From contig JAUZSQ010000086.1 of NCBI GenBank assembly GCA_030949325.1, positions 1 to 57,269 on the forward strand: DNA of 57,269 nucleotides, written 5' to 3'. Position 1 is the first letter of the stretch. Every line of letters begins with the position of its first letter. Source of the DNA: Sulfurovum sp. Its GTDB lineage: Bacteria; Campylobacterota; Campylobacteria; Campylobacterales; Sulfurovaceae. Below the pieces are notes generated by a model. The model was not told the origin of the DNA, searched no databases, and was given only the letters and a program-made list of their open reading frames with translations. This document shows positions 8,843 to 17,121 of the stretch, piece by piece. The translations under genes were made by a program, and so were the position numbers.

Positions 8843-10149
8843 TGTATTATCAGGTCATAAGCTTTTCACACAAAAATTGTGACCAAGAGATGCGTGAGCA
8901 GTTGGCATTTACGGATGATAGCCAAAAGCTCGAATTCCTCAATCTGCTTACGGGCTTTGAATTTGTGCATGAAGCTTTTATTATTTCTACTTGTAACCGT
9001 GTAGAGATTGTCTTGGCTACACGCGACAATTTTTCTTCTTATCATGCGATATTAGGACTGATGGCAGGTAAATCCAAGTTAAACTTTTATGCACTCAAAA
9101 GCACCGCGAAACGTTATGATGATGAAGATGCCGTAGCACATATCTTTGCTGTTGTATCGTCTTTGGAGTCTTTGGTCATTGGTGAATCTCAAATTACAGG
9201 TCAAGTCAAAGAATCCTTTATGCTCTCTAGGAGTAATGCTACAGCAGGAGCAAAGCTCAATCGTATGCTCGTCTATGCACTCAAATGTGCAGCAGAGGTA
9301 CGCAATGTGACGCGTATTTCACAAAAACCTATCTCTATCGCTTCGGTAGCTGTAGCACAAGCCAACAGCCTTTTGGGTGAAAATATGGCAGGGATGACAG
9401 CCATTGTCATTGGTGCTGGTGAGATGGGTGTTTTGGCTACTAAGCATCTGCTTCGTGCAGGTTGTGATGTGGTACTCTTGGGTAGAGATAGAGAGAAGCT
9501 TGATGCTATTGTCCAAACACTAGGTGAGAATGTCAAAGCAGATACGATGGATACACTTGTCAAATATCTGAACCGTTACCGTTTGGTATTTACGGCGACA
9601 TCTGCGATAGAGCCTATTATTGAACGCAGTATGATTGAGAATACTGCTATGCAACGCTATTGGTTTGATATGGCAATTCCCAAAGATATAGAAGAGATGA
9701 ATATACCGAAGCTTCAACTCTTTAGAATAGATGATTTACGCAGTATTTCTCAGACCAATCATGCCTTACGAGAAGAACAAGCCGTTCGTGCAGAAGAGAT
9801 AGTCCAAGAGTATAAAGAAGCATTTTATGCATGGCTACGGGCCTTGTCGGTTGAGCCATTGATTAAGCAAATGCGACTACAAGTAGAAGAAGCTATTGAT
9901 GTAGAGATGAAGAGGGCGATTCGTAAAGGTTTTGTACCTTTGGAATCTGAAGAAAATATGCGTAAGATGGCAGTACAGATGTTCAAACGTTTTTTACATG
10001 ACCCTACCCAAAACTTACGACAATCTTCTACAGACAAAGAAAATGCAAACTGTATTGAATCTGTCAAAGGTATATTTAATATAGACACCGAAAATATAGA
10101 TGTCAAAGTCTATAAAGATGACCACCACACTAAAGGATACAATGGATGA
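8842..10149 (+). CDS. hemA: Glutamyl-tRNA reductase
   Basis: A 435-residue enzyme that reduces glutamyl-tRNA(Glu) to glutamate-1-semialdehyde with NADPH, the first committed step of the C5 route to tetrapyrroles. The catalytic cysteine is in ISTCNRVEI (about residue 51). The family motif [10 protein letters not shown] and the NADPH Rossmann loop VIGAGEMG (about residue 190) are present, followed by the helical dimerisation domain. It sits between a prenyl synthase and proS, with ATGA overlap to proS; hemC is three genes downstream. Confidence 0.95.
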   Translation: MYYQVISFSHKNCDQEMREQLAFTDDSQKLEFLNLLTGFEFVHEAFIISTCNRVEIVLATRDNFSSYHAILGLMAGKSKLNFYALKSTAKRYDDEDAVAHIFAVVSSLESLVIGESQITGQVKESFMLSRSNATAGAKLNRMLVYALKCAAEVRNVTRISQKPISIASVAVAQANSLLGENMAGMTAIVIGAGEMGVLATKHLLRAGCDVVLLGRDREKLDAIVQTLGENVKADTMDTLVKYLNRYRLVFTATSAIEPIIERSMIENTAMQRYWFDMAIPKDIEEMNIPKLQLFRIDDLRSISQTNHALREEQAVRAEEIVQEYKEAFYAWLRALSVEPLIKQMRLQVEEAIDVEMKRAIRKGFVPLESEENMRKMAVQMFKRFLHDPTQNLRQSSTDKENANCIESVKGIFNIDTENIDVKVYKDDHHTKGYNG

Positions 10150-11399
10150 GATTTTCAAGATTATTAAGCCCTACCAGTAAGCAGACCCCTAATGATGCCA
10201 CGTTAGCCAGTCATATTTATCTTATTCGTGCAGGATATATACAATCAGTAGGAGATTCAGGACTCTATAATTATTTGCCTTTGGGCAAAAAGATATTAGA
10301 CAAAGTCAGTGCCGTAGTCAAAGAAGAACTCGACAAAGTAGGATGCCAAGAGGTGAGCCTTTCTTTTGTGACACCACAGAGTTTATGGGATGAATCAGGG
10401 CGTTCACAAGAGTATGGCAAAGAGCTTTTACGTTTTAAAGACCGTAAAGACAATGATTATTTACTTAGCCCCACCAATGAAGAAGCAATGGTCAATCTCG
10501 TACGAAATACAGTCAAAAGTTATAAGCAATTACCCTTAAATCTATATCAAATCAATCTTAAGTTTCGTGATGAAATAAGACCCCGTTTTGGCTTGATGCG
10601 TGGGCGTGAATTTTTGATGAAAGATGCCTATAGTTTTCATGCAAGTACCCAAGATATGCAACGTGAATTTAGCGTCATGGAAGAGACTTACAAGAAGATA
10701 TTTACCCGTCTAGGACTTGATTTTAGGGTCGTTCAAGCAGATTCAGGACAAATCGGTGGAGAAGGTAGCAAAGAGTTTATGCTTTTAGCAGACTCTGGCG
10801 AAGATGATATTATTGTCTGTGATGCTTGTGATTATGGAGCCAATGTAGAAGTAGCTACGGATGCCTCAGAGGGTGATATTTGTGCTTGTGGAGCGTCGTT
10901 GCGTATGACCAAAGGCATAGAAGCAGGGCATATCTTTCAGCTAGGAAGCAAATATTCCGAAGCACTCAAAGCCACGTTTCTCAATGACCAAGGCAAGGCA
11001 CAAGCCTACCAAATGGGTACGTATGGTATTGGGGTGAGCCGATTACTCGCAGGTATTATCGAACAAAACCATGATGACAAAGGCTGTATCTGGACAAAAG
11101 CCTCAGCCCCTTTTGACTTACATATCATTGTCTCAAACATCAAAGACGAAGCCCAACTCGCCTTGGGTGAACGTGTGTATGAGATGCTTAAGGCTAGAGG
11201 GATTGATGTCTTGTTGGATGAGCGAAAAGACAGGTTTGGAGCCAAGATAAAAGATTATGAACTGATGGGTGTACCTTATGGACTCATCATTGGCAAAAAT
11301 CTTAGTAATGGCATGGTAGAATTTGTCACACGTCAAGGTATGGACAAAACCGAAGTAGATGCTACTGAGTTAGATAGCTTTTTAGCAGAGGTATTATAA
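10146..11399 (+). CDS. proS: Prolyl-tRNA synthetase lacking the editing (INS) domain
   Basis: A 417-residue class II aminoacyl-tRNA synthetase charging tRNA(Pro). Motif 2 is visible in [21 protein letters not shown], motif 3 in [16 protein letters not shown], and the anticodon-binding domain in [19 protein letters not shown]. Bacterial ProRS usually has about 570 residues because a roughly 180-residue YbaK-like INS domain lies between motifs 2 and 3. Here [16 protein letters not shown] joins the two sides directly, so that domain, which removes mischarged alanine, is missing. The reading frame is open throughout. A CxxC...CxC pattern near residues 225-250 may bind zinc. No free-standing editing domain is in the window. 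Confidence 0.92.
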   Translation: MRFSRLLSPTSKQTPNDATLASHIYLIRAGYIQSVGDSGLYNYLPLGKKILDKVSAVVKEELDKVGCQEVSLSFVTPQSLWDESGRSQEYGKELLRFKDRKDNDYLLSPTNEEAMVNLVRNTVKSYKQLPLNLYQINLKFRDEIRPRFGLMRGREFLMKDAYSFHASTQDMQREFSVMEETYKKIFTRLGLDFRVVQADSGQIGGEGSKEFMLLADSGEDDIIVCDACDYGANVEVATDASEGDICACGASLRMTKGIEAGHIFQLGSKYSEALKATFLNDQGKAQAYQMGTYGIGVSRLLAGIIEQNHDDKGCIWTKASAPFDLHIIVSNIKDEAQLALGERVYEMLKARGIDVLLDERKDRFGAKIKDYELMGVPYGLIIGKNLSNGMVEFVTRQGMDKTEVDATELDSFLAEVL

Positions 11400-11825
11400 A
11401 TGATATTTGTAGTCATTCCTTTTTTCCTTTTGGAGCTATACTTTTCTTTGCAAACAGGAGAAGAGATAGGATTCTTTTGGACAGTGGTATGGATATTGCT
11501 TAGTTTTGTCGTAGGAATGCGTCTTTTGAAAAAGTCTCAACATACCATGCTAGGCAATATAGAAGCGATGAAGCAGGGTAAACTCGATATGCAAAAGTTC
11601 AAAAATGCCAATCTTTCTTATTTTATAGGTGCGATTTTACTCATCATTCCAGGGGTATTTTCTGACTTTTTAGGTGTTTCTGCCTTGATTTATACGTATT
11701 ATTTACAATTTATGGTTAGAATAACACCAGAACAACCAAATAAACATTTTAACCCCCAAGGAGATGATAATGTCATTGATGTCGAAATTATTGATGAGTA
11801 CAGTCGTAGCGACCGTAACTCTTAG
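11400..11825 (+). CDS. fxsA: FxsA family membrane protein
   Basis: A 141-residue membrane protein with hydrophobic segments at about residues 1-15, 22-40 and 70-95 and a charged tail. The segment order and the sequence FFLLELYFSLQTGEEIGFFWT match the FxsA/YtzA family, whose E. coli member relieves exclusion of phage T7 by the F plasmid; the cellular function is otherwise unknown. It starts immediately after the proS stop codon. Its last 56 bases overlap the next gene, whose ribosome-binding site and start codon are therefore inside fxsA. Confidence 0.8.
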   Translation: MIFVVIPFFLLELYFSLQTGEEIGFFWTVVWILLSFVVGMRLLKKSQHTMLGNIEAMKQGKLDMQKFKNANLSYFIGAILLIIPGVFSDFLGVSALIYTYYLQFMVRITPEQPNKHFNPQGDDNVIDVEIIDEYSRSDRNS

Positions 11826-12603
11826 TGCCAATAGCACACCCGATACAAAAGATTTAATTAAGTATGTAAAAACCTCTGTGGTTCAAAACCCCAAAGTCAC
11901 TATCAAAGGTGTCACGGTCGTAGAATCTACAACTCACAAAGACTTAGCAGGATGGAATATCTTGCTTACGACTATGGATTTGGAGTATCAAGGCAAAGAA
12001 ATTCATGCACCTGAGACGATGTTTATCAAAGATGGCATGATTACAGGACAACTCAGCAACCTCAAAACAGGTCAAAATTATCGTAATGATATTAAGCCTA
12101 CTGTGCCTGAGTCGTATTATGATGATGCACACCTTTTGTTTGGAAATAAAGATGCGACGCATAAAGTCCTTATCTTTTCTGACCCACAGTGTCCATTTTG
12201 TCAAACCCTAGTACCCAAAATATTTGCAGAAGCCAAAGCCCACCCTACCAAGATAGCTATTTATTATTATCACTTACCTTTACTTCGTATTCACCCTGTC
12301 TCTGATGTGCTAACGCGTGTGATGCATGTGGCACAACATGAAGGCAAGATGAATGTAGTAGAGAAAATATATAGTCTCAAAATCGACCCCAAAGAGACCA
12401 ATGTAACCAAAATTCTTTCAGCTGTCAAATCACACACAGGATATAGTGTCAGTGCCGATGCTATCAACAAAAAATCAGTCAAAGATTCCCTCAAATCAGA
12501 TGAATTATTGGCTGGAAAAATGATGGTTTCTGGAACACCGACGATTTATATTGATGGTGTATGGGACAAAGAACGTACAGGATATACCAAACTTAGCAAA
12601 TAA
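11770..12603 (+). CDS. Periplasmic thiol-disulfide protein, DsbC/DsbG-like
   Basis: About 277 residues with an N-terminal signal peptide (MSLMSKLLMSTVVATVTLSA). The C-terminal half has a thioredoxin fold with active site DPQCPFCQ (about residues 136-143) and cis-proline loop SGTPTIYID. The N-terminal half may be the dimerisation region of a DsbC/DsbG-type isomerase. I chose ATG 11770 because AAGGAG at 11758-11763 is ideally spaced; ATG 11764 is also in frame. It lies in the hem operon, where a helper for c-type cytochrome or other disulfide chemistry would fit, but that is inferred. Confidence 0.82.
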   Translation: MSLMSKLLMSTVVATVTLSANSTPDTKDLIKYVKTSVVQNPKVTIKGVTVVESTTHKDLAGWNILLTTMDLEYQGKEIHAPETMFIKDGMITGQLSNLKTGQNYRNDIKPTVPESYYDDAHLLFGNKDATHKVLIFSDPQCPFCQTLVPKIFAEAKAHPTKIAIYYYHLPLLRIHPVSDVLTRVMHVAQHEGKMNVVEKIYSLKIDPKETNVTKILSAVKSHTGYSVSADAINKKSVKDSLKSDELLAGKMMVSGTPTIYIDGVWDKERTGYTKLSK

Positions 12604-12608
12604 AGAGA

Positions 12609-13571
12609 GTGCTCAACGTGGAAAAACTTATTATCGCTACAAGGGCTAGTAATCTAGCACTGTGGCAAGCCTATCATATCAAGGAACGCATTGAAACAGC
12701 ATTTCCTAATATTACAGTAGAACTCAACAAAATTACCTCTATGGGTGATAAAATCCTTGATAAGCCTTTGGCATTGATAGGAGGCAAGGGACATTTTACC
12801 AAAGAGCTTGAAGATACCATGCTCTTAGGTCATGCCGATATTGCCGTGCATTCACTCAAAGACGTACCCACTTATATCCCTGAGGGCTTGGAACTGTGTG
12901 CGATTACACAGCGTCAAGACCAAAGTGATGTCTTGCTGTCTCATATCTATAAAAACTTAGATGATTTACCACAAGGGGCAAGGGTAGGGACTACCAGTTT
13001 ACGTCGTCGTATGCAACTACTCCAACGCCGTCCAGACCTCAAAGTCAAAGAGCTTCGAGGCAATGTCAACACACGACTAGGCAAACTCAAAGCAGGTCAG
13101 TATGACGCTATTATCTTGGCATACATTGGTTTGTATCGCTTGGACTTACTCAAAGACATTCCTTTTGTAGAAAAGTTAGCCTTTGCTATCCCTCCGATGG
13201 GTCAAGCTTCCTTAGGTATAGAAATCGTCGCATCAAACGATAGAGTACGCGCAATTGCTATGAGTCTTAACGATAAAAATACCTTCATCGTTACAAAACT
13301 AGAACGTGATTTTGTTTCTAGTATAGGTGCAGGGTGTTCAGCTCCTGTGGCTGTCAATGCGATGATTGAGGGTGATGAGATAGTTATCAAAGCCATGTTA
13401 GGCTACCCCGATGGTACACACATCATGCACAAAGAACGCAGAGCCAAAGTTTCACAGAGTGATACTCTAGGTACGCAACTCGCCCAAGCGATGATTGATG
13501 AAGGTGCTTTAGATATCTTGGCAAAAGCAGAGAGTATTGCCTTTAAAGATGAAATGCCTGAGAGACTTTAG
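12609..13571 (+). CDS. hemC: Porphobilinogen deaminase (hydroxymethylbilane synthase)
   Basis: About 320 residues. It condenses four porphobilinogens into hydroxymethylbilane in haem and corrin synthesis. Visible features are the N-terminal IIATRASNLALWQAY, the catalytic HSLKDVPT segment, the TTSLRRRMQL arginine cluster, and the cofactor cysteine in GAGCSAPVAV. The start is GTG at 12609 or 12618. The gene is 5 bases after the thiol protein and is the last gene of the plus-strand operon; it converges on the lipoprotein gene only 6 bases away. Confidence 0.95.
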   Translation: MLNVEKLIIATRASNLALWQAYHIKERIETAFPNITVELNKITSMGDKILDKPLALIGGKGHFTKELEDTMLLGHADIAVHSLKDVPTYIPEGLELCAITQRQDQSDVLLSHIYKNLDDLPQGARVGTTSLRRRMQLLQRRPDLKVKELRGNVNTRLGKLKAGQYDAIILAYIGLYRLDLLKDIPFVEKLAFAIPPMGQASLGIEIVASNDRVRAIAMSLNDKNTFIVTKLERDFVSSIGAGCSAPVAVNAMIEGDEIVIKAMLGYPDGTHIMHKERRAKVSQSDTLGTQLAQAMIDEGALDILAKAESIAFKDEMPERL

Positions 13572-13577
13572 GGTTGT

Positions 13578-14590
13578 TTAATACCTCACTTTTTGTAGTG
13601 TATAGGTTTTGGGTGCTGTTTGTTGTGAGACGAGTTTGAGTAGGTCGGCATAGAGTACATATTGATTGCTTCCTACTGTAGTCACTGCGGTGGGAGAGGT
13701 TTGTCCTGTAAGCATAGTACCTGTAATTGTGGCTGTTTTCCATGTATCGCTTGAAGTCATTTGATAGACAGCATTACCATGGGTTGAGGCTGAAAGATTG
13801 TTACTTACAACGCTTAGTGTATTGCCTGAGAGTTCTAGTCCATCGAGTTGGCTTAGTTTTTCTTCTGTGCTGAGATTGTCTTGATTGAAGAGGATTTCTG
13901 TTACTTCTTTACTGTCATCAAGTGAGACTTTGTAGAGTTTGGCTTGGGCATAGTGTGAGACGATGAGAAAACCTTCTGTGTGATAGACAATACCATTGAG
14001 ACCAAATTCCCCTTGATTGATATCCCATAGATAGCTTGTGACAAAGATTTCTTTTTGTCCTTGAGCATCAATTTTATAAATATGAGGCGAGAAACTATCG
14101 GTAACATAGATATTGTTTTGTTTATCTACTGTGACATCATTGGCAAAATGCCCTTCCATGGGGGAGAGTGTTGCTAAATCATAGTAGGCTTTTTTGTACT
14201 TTGGTATCTAAGTCATAGACAGCCAATCCTGCGACTCTTCCTATGCTTTCTTGACTTGCCGAGGGATTAAATCCGAGATTACTATTACACACGAGGAGTT
14301 GATTATTTTTGCTATCAACGAGTATTCCCATAGTGCTAATGAGCTTTTCATCAGAGATAAATAGACTATATTCACCCGTGCTACTGATGGTATGGACATT
14401 GCCTTGTGTGTATGAACCTACATAAAATGTATTTTTCTGATGACTGTAACTTAGGCTTTCTGGGTAGAGACCTTCTGCTTCAAATATGATGCTGTCTGTT
14501 ATCTTGTCTGCTTTTGAGTCTGAGTTACATGCTGTAAAAAACCAAGGTAGATGCCAGTAGTCCGATGCTAAGTAGTGTATGTTGTTTCAT
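13578..14590 (-). pseudogene. Beta-propeller lipoprotein (frameshifted twice)
   Basis: The repaired frame encodes about 336 residues. It begins at ATG 14590 with a lipoprotein signal: the lipobox reads VFTAC once one base in the A6/T6 run at 14536-14541 is removed. A second one-base excess in the run at 14190-14195 restores the junction to the long C-terminal frame. Repeated blades (NDVTVDKQNNIYVTDS, and similar strands with YVGS and LVCNS) suggest an SMP-30/NHL-type beta-propeller exported to the cell envelope. The substrate is unknown. Both breaks lie in homopolymers and are probably sequencing errors. Confidence 0.6.
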
Positions 14591-14662
14591 TTTAAATCCT
14601 TTAAATAATAAGCATATTATAAAGGAACTAAGACCTAAAAAGTATGAGAAATGGCACAGATA

Positions 14663-15518
14663 CTATTGGTTTTGTAGGCGAAAGACCTTGGGTGTCATGC
14701 CATAATACTTTTTTGAACTGTACGCCAAACCATGAAGCCGTGCTATAGCCACAGGTAGTGGCAATAGCCGTAATAGATTGTTCTGTATTGGACAACAAAA
14801 GTCCTGCTTCTTCCATGCGTTTGCTATTGAGCCATGCTTTGGGTTGCATACCAAAAGATTTTTGCATGGCATGGCGTAGTTCACTTTTGCTCACAGATGC
14901 TATTTTACTCATATCTTCTACACTAAAAAGCAAGTCTATATTGGCTTCTAAAATATGTTTTATTCTCTCTTTTGAGGTAAGACTTATCGTTTTTAGAAAT
15001 GCTCCGAAGACTTTGTTTTGTGTCTGTAATAAGTGCAAAAACATCTCTTGCGTTTTGAGTTTGATGATTTCATTTTGATAATCAAGCTTTTGATTGGCTT
15101 GTAAAGTATAAGAGTGAATCAGTGCAGAAAGAAAGGTATCACAAGAGAAAGAGACCACATCTAAAGAGCGATAAGGCTTCAAATCCAAATGATACTTAGC
15201 AATAAAATTCATGATGAAATCATCATTAAAATAGACCATCAAAGCCTGATAAGTACCTGCTTCATTGATAATCTCACTCATAAAATAATTGCCCTGCGTA
15301 AGTAAAAGAATATCTCCCTCACCAAGCATAATATCCGTATTTTTAGAAGTGAGTCTCTTGCTTCCTTGTATGATTAAAATCATCACATGGGTGGTACTTC
15401 GCACAGCAATCTTCTCTTGGGTTCTTTGGGTAGAGTAGGTTAAAGTAAAGAGTGAATCAGAACTAATCACTGCGTGGGGATGCTTTTGCAAAAAATGGTT
15501 GGGTACAATATAGGTCAT
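14663..15518 (-). CDS. AraC family transcriptional regulator (one likely base error)
   Basis: About 284 residues once corrected. The N-terminal 150 residues form a sensory cupin-like domain; the C-terminal 100 residues carry two AraC helix-turn-helix motifs (SVEDMSKIASVSKSELRHAMQ and ITAIATTCGYSTASWFGVQFKK). As read, the frame continues to 14628 with an unrelated tail. Removing one base from the A6 run (14709-14714 on the plus strand) gives the canonical AraC ending, FKKYYGMTPKVFRLQN, with a stop at 14663. An AGCTATGAT -10 box and AGGAG lie just upstream. It precedes a lipoprotein and follows two AsmA-like genes, but its targets are unknown. Confidence 0.8.
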
Positions 15519-15531
15519 ACTCCTATCATAG

Positions 15532-17055
15532 CTAAATAGGATTAAAAGATATGCTATGTTGTCCTAAAAAAAATACTTTCATAAAAGAAGCACCTACATC
15601 GGTTGCTAAGTCTTTGGCTACGTTTCCTAAGGGCATACTTTCTATAATTTTTCTTGTATTTTTGCCTATGAGTTTATCGACTTGCTTGTCCATTTGGTAG
15701 CGTACGAGTTTTTGCATGTTGAGGTTGACTTTGGGTTTGTCTAAGGGACCATAGACTTTTCCTGCAAATTCTTGCTTTTGCATCTTGAAATCAAAGTAGG
15801 CATTGATGGTAGATTTTTGGGTGTTGATAGTCGTATTGTTGAGATAGATATGACTGCGTTCATTGGCAAGGTGCAAATCTCCTAGAATGATACTGTTGTG
15901 GTAGGTGAGGTTGAGGCTAGAGTTGTCAAAGGTTTCGTGCAAGAGATTGACCCCTGCTTTTTTGTAGATGACATCCACGAGTTTACAATGTAAAAATTTG
16001 GCATTTTTGAGTGTGGTATTGACGACAAGGGTTTCTTGTACAAAGTTGTAGTAGAGCTTACCTGTGGCATGGGCTGTGAGTATAGTAGGAAAGGGAAAAA
16101 GGTGTAGGATTTGATGTAGCTGTGCATCCTTAAGGGTGACGCTAAGTCCTTCTTTTTCAAAGACAAAATCGGTCATACCTCCAAAGCTTTTGGAAAGTCC
16201 TGTGACTGTAAAGTCTTTGCCATAGGATATCTCTCCCATGGCATAAAAGCTTCCTCGATACTTGTTGCCTAGTAGGGATTCTAGTTTACTTAAGTCTTGG
16301 ATATCGAGGACATAGTGGGCTTTGGCTGTTTTGGCTTCTTGCTGGTAAATACCTTTGGTGATATGTAACAAAAGGTGAGGGGAGGTAGCATCCATAATAA
16401 ATGTATGCGTATCGTCTTGTATTTTGACCTTGGTATGCAAGGAGAGGGGGATACCTTGAAAGTCTTTGTCTTTGACATCATAGGTAATCACTCCTCTTTT
16501 GTGGGTATTACTCATAATATCAAAATGCACGCTGGCATTGGCTTTTCCTTTGATGAGTGCTGTTTGTCCAAGGAGTCTGAGTAGTTTGGTAGAATTGATA
16601 TCGTACATATCTAAGGTGATGTCTTCTACTTTGTTAGGATATTTGATGGCTTGATATTTTATTTTGCCATCGAGTGCTGTCCCTTGACCTTTGAGCATGA
16701 GTCTGCTAAATAGACCTTGGACATTGCCGTGAATATTAATGATGTCATCTATCTTACATTCTTCTGTGGCGATACAGTCACTGGTGAGGGTATAGTCCAT
16801 ATTCATACGCGTATCATCCAAGTAGCCATCAAGTATGAGTTTGGCTTTTCTTTGTATGTTGACTTCAATATGTACCTGTGGATATTCAGAGAGGATAATA
16901 TCTTTGACCTCTATTTGCACATCGGTTTTTTCACTGAGTTGGGTACTAATGAGACCATAGACCGTGCTATTGCCCATGGGAGTAAAGAGGAGATAAAAGA
17001 GTATTACAGACAGCACAAGAAGCAAGTAAATAAAATATTTGAAAAATACGAACAT
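15532..17055 (-). CDS. AsmA-like envelope protein (short paralog)
   Basis: About 507 residues from ATG 17055, which follows AGAGGATAG. One N-terminal membrane anchor is followed by a long beta-strand-rich region of the AsmA/TamB type, expected in the periplasm. It is a paralog of the next gene upstream: both share MDYTL, G-x-G-x-AL-x-G...YQAIK, GLSKSFGG and a C-terminal MPLG..AKDLA..VG motif. AsmA-like proteins are thought to move phospholipids between membranes. The last ten residues look spurious: removing one base from A8 at 15566-15573 gives the ending VFF as in the paralog, with a stop at 15564. Confidence 0.65.
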   Translation of the reverse strand: MFVFFKYFIYLLLVLSVILFYLLFTPMGNSTVYGLISTQLSEKTDVQIEVKDIILSEYPQVHIEVNIQRKAKLILDGYLDDTRMNMDYTLTSDCIATEECKIDDIINIHGNVQGLFSRLMLKGQGTALDGKIKYQAIKYPNKVEDITLDMYDINSTKLLRLLGQTALIKGKANASVHFDIMSNTHKRGVITYDVKDKDFQGIPLSLHTKVKIQDDTHTFIMDATSPHLLLHITKGIYQQEAKTAKAHYVLDIQDLSKLESLLGNKYRGSFYAMGEISYGKDFTVTGLSKSFGGMTDFVFEKEGLSVTLKDAQLHQILHLFPFPTILTAHATGKLYYNFVQETLVVNTTLKNAKFLHCKLVDVIYKKAGVNLLHETFDNSSLNLTYHNSIILGDLHLANERSHIYLNNTTINTQKSTINAYFDFKMQKQEFAGKVYGPLDKPKVNLNMQKLVRYQMDKQVDKLIGKNTRKIIESMPLGNVAKDLATDVGASFMKVFFLGQHSISFNPI

Positions 17056-17121
17056 CAGGCTATCCTCTGTCAAAATCTAATAGAGTATCATACCATAGAG
17101 TTAATGATAAATCATTGGCTT

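Noticed and set aside
14628-14662. C-terminal extension of the AraC regulator
   Set aside because: The family ending (YYGMTPKVF) is in the other frame behind an A6 run, so the extra tail is best explained by one wrong base.
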